A stretch of 46,590 nucleotides of DNA, taken from assembly GCA_017541265.1 (NCBI GenBank), contig JAFXZK010000009.1, forward strand, positions 1 to 46,590, written 5' to 3'. Below are positions 30,240-40,029 of the stretch, piece after piece. This DNA is from Bacteroidaceae bacterium. Lineage in GTDB: Bacteria > Bacteroidota > Bacteroidia > Bacteroidales > Bacteroidaceae. The notes beneath the pieces are model-generated. The model did no database searches, was not told the DNA's origin, and saw nothing but the letters and a program-made list of their open reading frames with translations. The position numbers and the translations under genes are program-made. Positions within the stretch are counted from its first letter, which is position 1; every line of letters begins with the position of its first letter.

Positions 30240-33200
30240 ATGAAAGGTAACATCTTTATAAAGCGCCCTGTGATGGCAATCTCCATTGCCATTATGATTG
30301 TTTTTATTGGCGCCATCAGCTACTTCTCGCTGCCGCTTGAGTCTTATCCCGATATTGCTCCGCCAACCGTCAGCGTCTATACCACCTATATGGGAGCAAG
30401 TGCGGACGCCGTGATGAACGCCGTCATCCAGCCCTTGGAAGAGAGCATCAACGGTGTGGAGAACATGCTCTACATGACCTCGACTGCCACCAACGCAGGG
30501 TCGGCCACGATACAGGTCTATTTCAAGCAAGGCACCAACCCCGATATGGCTGCCGTCAACGTGCAGAACCGCGTGTCGAAGGCGCAAGGCTTGCTCCCCT
30601 CGGAAGTCACGAAGGTGGGTGTGCAGACCATCAAACGCCAGACATCCTTCCTGCAAATCGACGCTCTGACCTGCACAAATGGACAGTACGACGAGGACTT
30701 CATCACGAACTACCTCGACATCAACGTCATCCCGCAGGTGAAGCGCGTGGAGGGCGTGGGCGATGTCACACTGCTTGGCGGCACCTATTCGCTGCGCATC
30801 TGGATGAAGCCCGACGTGATGGCACAGTACAACGTCGTGCCTGATGACATCACGGCGGCCTTGGCAGAGCAGAACCTGGAAGCCCCCGTCGGCCAGCTCG
30901 GCGAGAAACCTGTCAACGGCGACCACGGAGCAGGCGTGCAAAACGTCTTCCAGTACATGCTCAAGTACAAGGGACGTCTGAAGGAAATCACGGAATACGA
31001 GGATATTGTGATTCGTGCCAACGACGACGGTACCGTGCTTCGGCTCAAGGACATCGCCACCGTAGAGCTTGGCGCACAGAGCTACAGCTTCCACGGCGAA
31101 ACGAATGGCAAGCCCGGCGTGCAGTTCCTCGTCTTCCAGCTCTCTGGTGCCAACGCCAAGGAGACCAATGACCGCATCACGAATCTGCTTGCCGACCTCT
31201 CCGAAGACCTGCCAGAGGGACTGGAGTTCGTCAACATGATGTCGAGTAACGACTTCTTGCTTGCCTCCATCAGCAACGTGGAGGAGACACTCATCGTTGC
31301 CATCATCCTCGTCATCCTCGTGGTTTATTTCTTCCTTCAGGACTTCAAGGCAACCATCATTCCCTCAATATCCATCGTCGTTTCCCTTATCGGCACCTTC
31401 GCTTGTATGGCGCTTGCGGGCTTCACGCTCAACCTGTTGACGCTCTTCGCCCTTGTGCTTGCCATCGGTACGGTGGTGGATGATGCCATCGTCGTCGTAG
31501 AGGCTGTGCAGGCGAAGTTCGATGCTGGCTACACAAGCCCCTACGAGGCAACAAAGGACGCGATGAGCGACGTGACGATGGCCGTCATTTCCTGTACGTT
31601 TGTCTTTATGGCTGTGTTCATTCCCGTGAGCTTCATGCCTGGCACATCAGGCCTGTTCTATACGCAGTTCGGCGTCACGCTGGCAACCTCTGTCGGCATC
31701 TCCTGCATCAGCGCCCTCGTGCTTTGTCCCGCACTTTGTGCATTGATGATGCGGCCAGCCAGCGAGGAGCGTCGCAAGGGCTTCTTCGGAGCTATTAACT
31801 ATCGCACACGCTTGGCATACGAGGCCACCTATACCGCCATGCTCACGAAGTACGGCAACTTGCTTCGCCGCCTTGTGAGCCGAAAGGCACGTTACGTCGT
31901 GAGCTTCGGAGGCTTGCTCATCGCTGCCATCGGCGTACTCTTCTTTGCCAATAACCTGCCTAAGGGACTTGTGCCAAACGAGGACCAGGGTGTCTGCATG
32001 ATGAACGTGAGCGGCGTGCCCGGCAACAACGTGGCCTCAACCTACGATGTGCTGACTCGTGCAGAGAAAATCGTGAAGGAGATTCCCGAGGTGTCGCGCT
32101 TCAACAAGGTGGCTGGCTACGGCTTCATGTCGGGCCAAGGCACCAGCTACGGCATGATGATTCTGAAGCTGAAGCCTTGGGATGAGCGTCGTTACGGCTT
32201 CTGGCATCCGATAGACAACTTCATGTCATCCTCCTCGATGGTGGCCAACGCGAAGCTCAACGCCCGCCTGATGGCTGAGATTCCCGACGCGCAGTGCTTC
32301 GTCTTCGAGCCTGGCATGATTCCCGGCTACGGCATGGGCAGTATCGAACTTCAACTGCAAGACAAGACCGGCACTGCCGACAAGGAGGTCTTCTACAACT
32401 ACACTCAAGAGTTCATTGCGAAGCTCAGCGAACGCCCGGAGGTGGGACGTGCCATGAGCACCTACGCCCGCAACTTCCCGCAATACAGTGTCACGGTCGA
32501 TGCGGCACAGTGCAAGCGGGCTGGCATCAGTCCGGCAACCGTCCTTTCTGCCCTTGGCAGCTATTGCGGCGGTGCTTACGTCAGCAACATGAACCAGTTC
32601 TCGAAGGTTTATCGTGTCATCTTGCAGTCCGCTCCCGAATACCGCATGACCGAAGCCGACCTCGCGAACATGTTTGTCCGCAATGGTAAAGAGATGGCAC
32701 CGCTGAGCCAGTTCGTCCAGCTGGAGCAGGTACAAGGTCCTGAAGTTGACAACCGCTTCAACCTCTTCAGCTCGATTGCCGTCAACGTCAATGCTGCCAC
32801 AGGCTATAGCAACACTCAGGTCATGGAGGCAATCAAAGAGGTGAAGGAGGAAGTCTTCCCAACAGGCTATGACTACGAATACGGAGGCATGTCGCGAGAG
32901 GAAGCACAGACCATCGGCAGCATGGACACATATCTTATATATGCCGTCTGCGTGCTGCTCATCTTCCTCATCCTCTCCTGTCTCTACGAGAGTTTCCTCA
33001 TCCCCTTTGCCGTCATCTTCAGTGTGCCGGCAGGCTTGATGGGCTCTTTCGGCTTCGCTTGGCTGTGGAACCAAGGCTATTCGGTCCTGCCGATGATATT
33101 CCTCGGGCAGATTGAGAACAACATCTACCTGCAGACGGGTGTCATCATGCTCATTGGCTTGCTCGGCAAGACAGCCATCCTCATCACGGAGTTCGCCCTT

Positions 33201-33551
33201 GAACGCCGTCGTAAGGGCATGGGCATCGTCGAAGCTGCATACGCAGCTGCCGAGGCACGTCTGCGCCCCATCCTGATGACGGTGCTGACTATGATATTCG
33301 GCATGATACCTCTCGCCCTCGCCACCGGCGCAGGCGCCAACGGCAACCGCACCATCGGCCTTGGCGTCATCGGCGGCATGACTGTCGGCACCATTGCCAT
33401 CCTCATCACCGTTCCCCTTTTCTTCATTATCTTCGAGTGGTTGCAGGAACGCATCCGTCCTGTTATGCAAGAGGAGGCTGACCAGCAGTTCCTCAAGGAA
33501 AGGGAACGTACCAAAAATGAAAGAATGAGAAATGAAAGAATGAAAGAATGA
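30240..33551 (+). CDS. RND multidrug efflux pump, HAE1 family (AcrB-like)
   Basis: A 1103-residue inner-membrane proton-driven pump. The start MKGNIFIKRPVMAISIAIMIVFIGAISYFSLP is the typical TM1 with the KRP motif. The TM4 proton-relay aspartates are in GTVVDDAIVVVEAV (about 408-421) and the TM10 lysine is in LLGKTAILITEFA (about 971-983). The large porter loops contain PLEESINGVENMLYM and NPDMAAVNVQNRV. The length is slightly above the usual 1030-1060. The last 13 or so residues (TKNERMRNERMKE) and stop are encoded by GAAAGAATGA tandem words and are probably a repeat-derived extension. By family it exports hydrophobic compounds together with its neighbours; the substrates cannot be predicted. 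Confidence 0.95.
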   Translation: MKGNIFIKRPVMAISIAIMIVFIGAISYFSLPLESYPDIAPPTVSVYTTYMGASADAVMNAVIQPLEESINGVENMLYMTSTATNAGSATIQVYFKQGTNPDMAAVNVQNRVSKAQGLLPSEVTKVGVQTIKRQTSFLQIDALTCTNGQYDEDFITNYLDINVIPQVKRVEGVGDVTLLGGTYSLRIWMKPDVMAQYNVVPDDITAALAEQNLEAPVGQLGEKPVNGDHGAGVQNVFQYMLKYKGRLKEITEYEDIVIRANDDGTVLRLKDIATVELGAQSYSFHGETNGKPGVQFLVFQLSGANAKETNDRITNLLADLSEDLPEGLEFVNMMSSNDFLLASISNVEETLIVAIILVILVVYFFLQDFKATIIPSISIVVSLIGTFACMALAGFTLNLLTLFALVLAIGTVVDDAIVVVEAVQAKFDAGYTSPYEATKDAMSDVTMAVISCTFVFMAVFIPVSFMPGTSGLFYTQFGVTLATSVGISCISALVLCPALCALMMRPASEERRKGFFGAINYRTRLAYEATYTAMLTKYGNLLRRLVSRKARYVVSFGGLLIAAIGVLFFANNLPKGLVPNEDQGVCMMNVSGVPGNNVASTYDVLTRAEKIVKEIPEVSRFNKVAGYGFMSGQGTSYGMMILKLKPWDERRYGFWHPIDNFMSSSSMVANAKLNARLMAEIPDAQCFVFEPGMIPGYGMGSIELQLQDKTGTADKEVFYNYTQEFIAKLSERPEVGRAMSTYARNFPQYSVTVDAAQCKRAGISPATVLSALGSYCGGAYVSNMNQFSKVYRVILQSAPEYRMTEADLANMFVRNGKEMAPLSQFVQLEQVQGPEVDNRFNLFSSIAVNVNAATGYSNTQVMEAIKEVKEEVFPTGYDYEYGGMSREEAQTIGSMDTYLIYAVCVLLIFLILSCLYESFLIPFAVIFSVPAGLMGSFGFAWLWNQGYSVLPMIFLGQIENNIYLQTGVIMLIGLLGKTAILITEFALERRRKGMGIVEAAYAAAEARLRPILMTVLTMIFGMIPLALATGAGANGNRTIGLGVIGGMTVGTIAILITVPLFFIIFEWLQERIRPVMQEEADQQFLKERERTKNERMRNERMKE

Positions 33552-33553
33552 AC
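33505..33553. repeat. GAAAGAATGA word repeat at the 3' end of the pump gene
   Basis: AATGAAAGAATGAGAAATGA and two further AAAGAATGA words form the final codons of the pump gene. The same words occur non-coding at 45700-45740. Confidence 0.75.
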
Positions 33554-33610
33554 GGAGCAGAAGCCAAGTATCTTTCTGGATTATAGATTAAGTATTTAGG
33601 ATTAAAGGTC

Positions 33611-35005
33611 ATGAAACAGATTATGAAACGCATATCATTATTTCATTTTTTCATTATTTCATTTTTACTGAGCAGCTGCTCATTGTACAAGAACTATGAA
33701 CGTCCTGCCGACATCATCACAGACGGCATCTACGGCGACATGCAGACGGCTGGCGACAACAGTCTGGGCGACCTGAAGTGGCGCGACATCTTCACCGACC
33801 CGACGTTGCAGGCACTCATTGAGCGCGGTCTCAGGCAGAACAGCGACATGAAGAATGCCGAGTTGCGCATAAAGGAAGCGGACTATGCCCTGAAGTGTGC
33901 CAAGCTGGCATACATACCCAGCTTCTACTTCAAACCCAGCGGCACCCTCAGCAAGACATGGGACCCCTATGACCGCAACACCTATGCGTTCAGCAAGACC
34001 TATTCCCTCCCTGTCTCAATGAGTTGGCAGATAGGCAGCATAGGTTCGCTTCGCAACAACAAGAAGAAAGCGGAAGTGACACGCGAACAGCTTCGCAATG
34101 CCAAGCAGGCTATACAGGCACAGCTTGTGGCAGGCATCGCTTCCATGTACTACAACCTCTCCATGCTCGACGAACAGCTCGCGCTGACTCAACAAACAGA
34201 ACAGAACTGGGGCAAGTACCTGCAGATGCAGAAGCAACTGATGGATGCAGGACAAGGCAACATGGCTGCCGTGGCAAGCATTGAAGCCACTTACTACAGC
34301 ATCTCTACGTCCGTCATTTCCATCAAGGACAACATTCATGCTGTCGAAAATGCTCTTGCCACTTTGCTCGGACAAACAGCCGACCACATTGAAAGGGGAC
34401 CGCTTTCCTCCTTCCGAATACCGGAAGTTTGCTCCACGGGTATGCCAATAAGCATCTTGGATAGACGTCCTGACGTGCGCGATGCAGAGTACAAACTGGC
34501 TGCAGCGTTCTACGACAAGAACATCGCCCTGAGCAGTTTCTTCCCGCAACTCAACATTACTGCCAACGGCCAGTTCGCCAACAGCGTGGGAGCAGTCATC
34601 AATCCTGGTGTCTTCATCGGGCAGGCAGTCGCAAGCCTTGCCCAGCCCCTCTTCGATAACGGCCGCATCCGTGCTCAGTACAAGGTGTCGAAGGCAGAAC
34701 TGGAGATTGCCACCAATGACTTCCAGCAGGCAGTTATCGCAGCAGGCAACGAGGTAAATGCTGAGATGGATAACATCTATATGTCCCGAAACAAACAGGA
34801 ACTTATCGACAAGCAGGTGGAAGCACTGACCAGAGCCCTTGATGCCACAGAAAAGCTCTATGCCAATAGCGGCACAAACTACCTGAATGTCATCACGGCA
34901 CAGAACTCTCTGCTCTCTGCCCAAATGAGTCAGATAAGCAATCGCATGGAAGCCATCGATGCCACCATTGGTCTCTATCAGGCCCTTGGCGGTGGTGCAG
35001 AATGA
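33611..35005 (+). CDS. Outer-membrane efflux lipoprotein (TolC/OprM-like)
   Basis: A 464-residue NodT/OprM-type outer-membrane factor: lipobox LLSSC (Cys23), an early W-RDIFTDPTLQALIERGLRQNSDMKNAELRI, long helices with PVSMSWQIGSIGSLRNNKKKAEVTREQLRNAKQA, the conserved LDRRPDVRDAEYKLAAAFYDKNIALSSFFPQL, and a second repeat with QPLFDNGRIRAQYKVSKAELEIA. It completes the tripartite pump. Its signal peptide is encoded by ATTTCATTTTTTCATTATTTC words (33638-33665) akin to the intergenic word repeats. The start may be Met1 or Met5. Confidence 0.93.
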   Translation: MKQIMKRISLFHFFIISFLLSSCSLYKNYERPADIITDGIYGDMQTAGDNSLGDLKWRDIFTDPTLQALIERGLRQNSDMKNAELRIKEADYALKCAKLAYIPSFYFKPSGTLSKTWDPYDRNTYAFSKTYSLPVSMSWQIGSIGSLRNNKKKAEVTREQLRNAKQAIQAQLVAGIASMYYNLSMLDEQLALTQQTEQNWGKYLQMQKQLMDAGQGNMAAVASIEATYYSISTSVISIKDNIHAVENALATLLGQTADHIERGPLSSFRIPEVCSTGMPISILDRRPDVRDAEYKLAAAFYDKNIALSSFFPQLNITANGQFANSVGAVINPGVFIGQAVASLAQPLFDNGRIRAQYKVSKAELEIATNDFQQAVIAAGNEVNAEMDNIYMSRNKQELIDKQVEALTRALDATEKLYANSGTNYLNVITAQNSLLSAQMSQISNRMEAIDATIGLYQALGGGAE

Positions 35006-35027
35006 CAGGACAAGCAAAAGCCTTGAT

Positions 35028-37202
35028 ATGAACAGAAGAGAATTCTTACAACGCAGTACTGCCCTTGCCGGTGCTGCTTATCTTGGCTCGCCAGCACTTG
35101 CCGAGACGATTGCAACGCTGGGCGAACCAAACCTCGTGATTGGCATTGTCAGCGACATCCATCTTCGCGGAGCAGACACAGCCGAGACGTTCATCCACAC
35201 GCTCGAATACTTCCGCAGTCTGAAGGTAGATGGCGTCATCATCGCCGGCGACATGGCCGACCAAGGACTCCTGCCGCAGCTGCAAGTAGTGGCAGACGCT
35301 TGGTTCCAAGTCTTTCCCAATAACAAAGGCCTCGACGGCAAAGAGACGGTGCAGCTCTTCATCTATGGCAACCACGACATGGAGGGCTACACCTGGGGAG
35401 GAACCATCAGTAGCGTGGGGGCTGCCACGGCGCAGGCGCAGGGCATCGGCCGACAGGCTGCTGCCGCTTGGAAGCAATGCTTCAAGGAGGACTACCAGCC
35501 CATCTGGATGAAGACCATCAAGGGCTACCACTTCATCGGCGCGCATTGGGAGAACCAGAACCACATCTCCGGTCTCGCAGGCTTCCTCGAAGAGCACAAC
35601 GCCGAGCTGACTGCCGACGGCAAGCCCTTCTTCTATATCCAACACCCTCACCCCAAGGACACCTGCAACTGCGCGTGGGCTTGGGGCCGCGACGACGGAA
35701 CGGTGACGAGACTCTTGAGCAAGTACCCCAACGCCATCGCGTTCTCCGGACATTCCCACTCGCCTCTCGACGACGACCGCGACCTCTGGCAAGGCAGCTT
35801 CACCAGCATCGGCACCTCGTCGCTCAAGTATCTCTACCCGATGCCCGCTCGCGAAAACACCTATCAGGACGATTGGTCGGCCAAGCCGCCTACGCAAATG
35901 GCGAAGATGGACCCGCAGGACGGACGTCAAGGCATGGTGATGCGCGTCTATGACAACGCTATCACGTTCGAGAAGAGAGAGTTTGTCTATGACGAACCCA
36001 TCGGCGAGCCGTGGTATCTACCCTGGCCCATCTCGACCTCGCAGCCGCTCTCCTTCGAGAACCGCGCCAAGTCGGCCGCCATTCCGCAATTCCCCGCAGG
36101 CACAAAGGCTACCGTGACGGCAGGCAATGGCAGCGACCGCTACGGCACACAACAGAAGCAAGTGACGGTCCACTTCCCGACCGTCTTGAAGAAGAACGCC
36201 GGCGTACGCGCCTTCGACTACGAGGTGCAGGTGGAGTACGACTGGCTCGATGTCCGCCACGTCTGCTCGACGAAGCGCGTCTTCTCGCCTAAGTGCTACC
36301 TCGGCGAGAACAAGGAAGAGGGCGAAGTCATCTGCGTCTTCGGCGAAGGCGAACTGCCCAAGGACTTCGCCTACCGCTTTGCCATCCGTCCATGCAACTG
36401 CTTCGGAGCCAAAGGCAACCCCATCTATTCGGATTGGATAGACAGCTCTTTCGCCATGTTCACCTCCACCCTCTCGCTCGACAAGCAGTTCTACCGCACC
36501 GGTGAAGCCATCCGCGTGACCTTCTCGGACGTTCCCGTCGGCACGGAAGCCTGGGTAGGCATCTATGCCAAAGGCAAGACACCAGGTTCGAGCGACAAAG
36601 CTGCAACCTATAAATATACAGAAGTGGCAGCGGGCACATTGAGCCTCAGCCTCTCGGCAACAGGCGAATACTTTGCCGTGCTCTTCCAGGACGGCGGCTA
36701 CACAGAGTGCTCGCCCCGCATTCCTCTCTTTGTCCTTTCGCGGGCTTACAACCCCGAGAACTTCTCCATGCAGACCGACAAAACCGTCTATAACGTGGGC
36801 GACGCCATCTTAGTGACGCTTGCCAACGCTCCCATGCTGAGCAACGACTGGATAGGCATCTACAGGGCCGACATCGTGCCGAAGGACGCAATCTGCCCCA
36901 CCTGGCTCTACAACAACAAAATAAACGGCTCGCTCACGCTCAACGTCAGCGGCACAAAGAACTGGACGGCACCCTTGTCCGAAGGCGACTACTTTGTGGG
37001 CTACTTCATGGCCGACGGCTACGAGGAACCTTTCTCACGCCAATATTTCACCATCGGCAAAGGGGATGACGACAGCGTGTCCGCTCCCTCTGAAGAGAGA
37101 GAAGGCAACCACCTCATCTATCGCCTCGACGGCACCCGCACCGCAAGCATGCAGGAGCCGGGCCTCTACATCAAGGACGGAAAGAAAGTGATAAAGAGTT
37201 AA
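35028..37202 (+). CDS. Tat-exported calcineurin-like metallophosphoesterase with C-terminal beta domains
   Basis: A 724-residue protein starting MNRREFLQRSTALAGAAYLG, a twin-arginine signal; the longer in-frame start at 34959 overlaps the efflux gene and is rejected. The phosphoesterase domain shows all metal-binding motifs: IVSDIHLRG (about 39-47), IAGDMADQ (about 71-78), YGNHDMEG (about 112) and FSGHSHSP (about 238). Beyond residue 330 two similar beta-sandwich repeats follow, each with a LDKQFYRTGEAIRVTF/TDKTVYNVGDAILVTL start and a WVGIYAKGK/WIGIYRADI strand. The C-terminus (YRLDGTRTASMQEPGLYIKD) resembles the sorting-like tail of the protein at 40639. Substrate unknown; by family a phosphomonoester, phosphodiester or nucleotide. 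Confidence 0.85.
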   Translation: MNRREFLQRSTALAGAAYLGSPALAETIATLGEPNLVIGIVSDIHLRGADTAETFIHTLEYFRSLKVDGVIIAGDMADQGLLPQLQVVADAWFQVFPNNKGLDGKETVQLFIYGNHDMEGYTWGGTISSVGAATAQAQGIGRQAAAAWKQCFKEDYQPIWMKTIKGYHFIGAHWENQNHISGLAGFLEEHNAELTADGKPFFYIQHPHPKDTCNCAWAWGRDDGTVTRLLSKYPNAIAFSGHSHSPLDDDRDLWQGSFTSIGTSSLKYLYPMPARENTYQDDWSAKPPTQMAKMDPQDGRQGMVMRVYDNAITFEKREFVYDEPIGEPWYLPWPISTSQPLSFENRAKSAAIPQFPAGTKATVTAGNGSDRYGTQQKQVTVHFPTVLKKNAGVRAFDYEVQVEYDWLDVRHVCSTKRVFSPKCYLGENKEEGEVICVFGEGELPKDFAYRFAIRPCNCFGAKGNPIYSDWIDSSFAMFTSTLSLDKQFYRTGEAIRVTFSDVPVGTEAWVGIYAKGKTPGSSDKAATYKYTEVAAGTLSLSLSATGEYFAVLFQDGGYTECSPRIPLFVLSRAYNPENFSMQTDKTVYNVGDAILVTLANAPMLSNDWIGIYRADIVPKDAICPTWLYNNKINGSLTLNVSGTKNWTAPLSEGDYFVGYFMADGYEEPFSRQYFTIGKGDDDSVSAPSEEREGNHLIYRLDGTRTASMQEPGLYIKDGKKVIKS

Positions 37203-37367
37203 AAAAAAGCCTCACCCCTAAGCAAGGCTCGACGATAGTCAACCCCTCTCCGCGTTAAGGGGTTAGAGGTTAGAGAACACCATCACCCACAGCTATCCTC
37301 TTACCACTAACCTCTAACCACCAACCACCTATAAGGGTCCAATAAATGGTAAATGGTAAATGATTAA
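37203..37367. repeat. Spacer with GGTTAGAGGTTAG inverted repeat and AAATGGTAAATG words
   Basis: GGTTAGAGGTTAG (37261-37273) pairs perfectly with 37307-37319. CCCCTCTCCGCGTTAAGGGG lies just upstream, and AAATGGTAAATGG words lead into pyrE. No gene and no clear TAnnTTTG promoter. Confidence 0.65.
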
Positions 37368-37379
37368 ATGGTAAATATA

Positions 37380-38021
37380 ATGATGAACAACGTTGGATCA
37401 ATCTTTGCAGCTAAGCTGCTGGGCGTGAAAGCCATCAAGTTGCAGCCGACTAATCCCTTCACATGGGCAAGCGGCTGGAAGAGTCCTTTCTATTGCGACA
37501 ATCGCAAGACACTCTCCTTCCCCAACCTTCGCTCCTTCGTCAAGGTGGAGCTGACGCGACTCGTCATGGAGCAGTTCCCCGAGGCAGAAGGCGTGGCCGG
37601 CGTTGCCACAGGAGCCATCGCTCAAGGTGCTTTGGTGGCCGACGCATTGAACTTGCCCTTTGCTTACGTCCGCAGCAAGCCTAAAGACCACGGAATGGCG
37701 AACCTCATCGAAGGTGAACTTAGGGCTGGCATGAAGGTTGTGGTTGTTGAAGACCTCATCAGCACAGGCGGCAGCAGCCTCAAAGCTGTCGAGGCACTGC
37801 GTGCGGCAGGCTGCGAAGTAGTCGGCATGGTGGCATCCTACACTTACGGCTTCCCCGTTGCGGAAGAGGCATTCAAGGCAGCAGGCGTGAAGCTCGTCAC
37901 CCTGACCAACTACGAGGCTGTCGTCAGCGAAGCCCTCAAGACGGGCTACATCAAAGAGACAGACATTGAAACCCTTAACGAGTGGCGCAAAGACCCGGCA
38001 AACTGGAAGCCTCTCCCCTAA
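37380..38021 (+). CDS. pyrE: Orotate phosphoribosyltransferase
   Basis: A protein of about 213 residues that converts orotate and PRPP to orotidine 5'-phosphate in pyrimidine synthesis. Key features are IKLQPTNPFTWASGWKSPFYCDNRK near the N-terminus, ATGAIAQGALVADALNLPFAYVRSKPKDHG in the middle, and the PRPP-binding loop VVVVEDLISTGGSS. Starts at 37368, 37380 or 37383 are possible; the first lies inside an AAATGGTAAAT word repeat, so the later pair is preferred. The last residues (KPLP) and TAA stop lie inside a GC-rich palindromic repeat nearly identical to the one ending batA. Confidence 0.93.
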   Translation: MMNNVGSIFAAKLLGVKAIKLQPTNPFTWASGWKSPFYCDNRKTLSFPNLRSFVKVELTRLVMEQFPEAEGVAGVATGAIAQGALVADALNLPFAYVRSKPKDHGMANLIEGELRAGMKVVVVEDLISTGGSSLKAVEALRAAGCEVVGMVASYTYGFPVAEEAFKAAGVKLVTLTNYEAVVSEALKTGYIKETDIETLNEWRKDPANWKPLP

Positions 38022-38043
38022 CCCCTCCCCTAAAGGGAAGGGG
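38009..38043. repeat. GC-rich palindromic repeat overlapping the pyrE stop codon
   Basis: It begins GCCTCTCCCCTAACCCCTCC and continues CCTAAAGGGAAGGGG, essentially the same as 13093-13128. It supplies the KPLP codons and TAA stop of pyrE. Confidence 0.88.
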
Positions 38044-38076
38044 AATAAATTGTAAATCGTCAAATCGTAAATTGAA

Positions 38077-38556
38077 ATGACCGAATACAAAAGCGAAGTA
38101 AAGAAGATATACGCTCCCATCGGGCGAGTGTATGAGCGACTGGCAGACCTCAACAACCTGGCTGTCATACAGCAGGGCCTCGACAATCCCGAGGCTATGC
38201 GGCGCATACAAGAGCAGGCCGGCGACAAGGTGAAGCCTGAACAATTGGAGCAAATCGTGAAGAAACTGCGGGAACTGCGTTTCGACACCGACAGCGTCTC
38301 GGGCGATACGCCAATGGGCACTGCCACGCTACGCATCATAGAGCGTGAGCCGGACAAAACCATCAAGTTTGCCGCCGAAGGGATGCCTGTGGCTGCCAAC
38401 ATGTGGATACAACTGCTGCCCAACGGCGAGAACGAGTGCGCTATGCGCCTTACCGTCAAGGCCGACCTCAACTTCTTCATCCGCCAGATGGTGGGCAAGA
38501 AGCTGGAGCAAGGTGTTGATGGTCTGGCACAAATGCTGGCAAGCCTGCCGTACTAA
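38077..38556 (+). CDS. SRPBCC-fold protein (polyketide cyclase/START-like)
   Basis: A 159-residue soluble protein. The opening EVKKIYAPIGRVYERLADLNNLAVIQQGL is typical of the SRPBCC helix-grip fold (strand, then V-x-x-x-L-x-D-x-x-x-x). Later strands include FDTDSVSGDTPMGTATLRIIEREPDKTIKFAAE and MWIQLLPNGENECAMRLTVKADLNFFIRQMVGKKLEQGVDGLAQML, which ends with the long C-terminal helix of the fold. No ligand is known. In Bacteroidales such a gene is commonly found between pyrE and argH, as here. Probably co-transcribed with both. Confidence 0.75.
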   Translation: MTEYKSEVKKIYAPIGRVYERLADLNNLAVIQQGLDNPEAMRRIQEQAGDKVKPEQLEQIVKKLRELRFDTDSVSGDTPMGTATLRIIEREPDKTIKFAAEGMPVAANMWIQLLPNGENECAMRLTVKADLNFFIRQMVGKKLEQGVDGLAQMLASLPY

Positions 38557-38664
38557 TAAAAGGTGAAAAGGTGAAAAGGTAAAAAATTAAAAAGCATTTT
38601 CACCTTTTATCCTTTTACTCTTTATCTTTTTCAATTTTTCAACTTTTCAATTTTTCAACTTTCA
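38557..38664. repeat. AAAAGGTGAAAAGG inverted word repeat before argH
   Basis: Tandem AAAAGGTGAAAAGG (38558-38582) is mirrored by TTTTCACCTTTTATCCTTTT (about 38605-38625) and TTTTTCAACTTTTCAA words, so the spacer could form a long A-U hairpin. It has the same design as the in-frame copy at 20636-20733. Confidence 0.75.
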
Positions 38665-40005
38665 ATGAAGTTGTGGGACAAAGGTTATGAGGTGACGGCG
38701 GAGATTGACCGTTTCACCGTCGGGCGCGACCGCGAGATGGACATGTATCTGGCAGAGGCCGACGTGCTTGGCTCGATGGCGCACATCACAATGCTCGAGA
38801 GCATCGGTTTACTCGAGAAGGAAGAACTGCGGGTGCTGCTGGCAGAACTGCGGAACATCCTCGTGGAGATACGCGAGGGGCGGTTTGTCATTGAAGAGGG
38901 CATTGAGGATGTTCATTCGCAAGTGGAACTGATGCTCACGAGAAGACTAGGTGACATAGGCAAGAAGATACACTCCGGGCGCAGTCGCAACGACCAGGTG
39001 CTGGTTGACCTCAAGCTCTTCATCCGCAAACAGCTGCGTCTCGTTGCCGAAGACGTCCGCAGTCTCTTCACAGAGTTGCAACGGCAGAGCGAGCGCTACA
39101 AGGACGTGCTCATGCCGGGCTACACCCACCTGCAAGTGGCGATGCCCAGCAGCTTCGGCCTTTGGCTGGGTGCCTACGCAGAGAGCCTCGTGGATGACCT
39201 TGTCTTCCTCGAAGCCGCCTATCGCATCACCAACCGCAACCCCCTCGGCTCGGCAGCAGGCTACGGCTCGTCGTTCCCTTTGAACAGAACCATGACGACG
39301 GAGCTGCTTGGCTTCGACTCCCTTGACTATAATGTCGTCTATGCCCAAATGGGACGCGGCAAGACAGAGCGCAACGTCGCCTTTGCCCTCGCTGGCATAG
39401 CTGGCACCGTCAGCAAACTTGCCTTCGATGCCTGCCTCTTCAACAGCCAGAACTTCGGCTTTATCAAGCTCCCAAAGGAATGCACGACAGGCTCCAGCAT
39501 CATGCCGCACAAGAAGAACCCTGACGTCTTCGAGCTGACACGCGCCAAATGCAACAAACTTCAGGCTCTGCCCCAGCAGGTCACCCTCATCATGAATAAC
39601 CTGCCAAGCGGCTACTTCCGCGACCTGCAAATCATCAAGGAAGTTTTCCTTCCTGCCTTCCAGGAGTTGAGGGAGTGCCTGCAAATGGCAACCTACATCA
39701 TCGCCCGGCTCGAAGTCAACGAGCACATCCTCGACGACACGCGCTACGACCTGATGTTCTCCGTTGAGGAAGTGAACCGCCTTGCCGCCGAAGGAATGCC
39801 CTTCCGCGACGCCTACAAGAAAGTCGGACTCGACATTGAAGCAGGCAAGTTCACGCCAAAGAAGGAAGTCCGCCACACCCACGAGGGCAGCATCGGCAAC
39901 CTCTGCACAAAAGAAATTGCCGACCTCATGCAACAAGTGTGGGACAGCTTCCACTTCGAGAAAGCCACAGAAGCAGAAAAGAAACTCACAATGCTGTCGG
40001 ATTGA
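38665..40005 (+). CDS. argH: Argininosuccinate lyase
   Basis: A 446-residue protein cleaving argininosuccinate to arginine and fumarate. Signatures: SGRSRNDQV near residues 98-106, MPGYTHLQVAMPSSFGLWL (about 150-168) with the catalytic-type THLQ, NPLGSAAGYGS, and the fumarase/aspartase-superfamily signature GSSIMPHKKNPDVFE (about 277-291) with the catalytic serine loop. The length is normal for Bacteroidales ArgH. It starts after a word-repeat spacer of 108 bp and is followed 24 bp later by a lipoprotein gene. Confidence 0.95.
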   Translation: MKLWDKGYEVTAEIDRFTVGRDREMDMYLAEADVLGSMAHITMLESIGLLEKEELRVLLAELRNILVEIREGRFVIEEGIEDVHSQVELMLTRRLGDIGKKIHSGRSRNDQVLVDLKLFIRKQLRLVAEDVRSLFTELQRQSERYKDVLMPGYTHLQVAMPSSFGLWLGAYAESLVDDLVFLEAAYRITNRNPLGSAAGYGSSFPLNRTMTTELLGFDSLDYNVVYAQMGRGKTERNVAFALAGIAGTVSKLAFDACLFNSQNFGFIKLPKECTTGSSIMPHKKNPDVFELTRAKCNKLQALPQQVTLIMNNLPSGYFRDLQIIKEVFLPAFQELRECLQMATYIIARLEVNEHILDDTRYDLMFSVEEVNRLAAEGMPFRDAYKKVGLDIEAGKFTPKKEVRHTHEGSIGNLCTKEIADLMQQVWDSFHFEKATEAEKKLTMLSD

Positions 40006-40029
40006 ATCCGAAAGAACAAACAACGAAAA

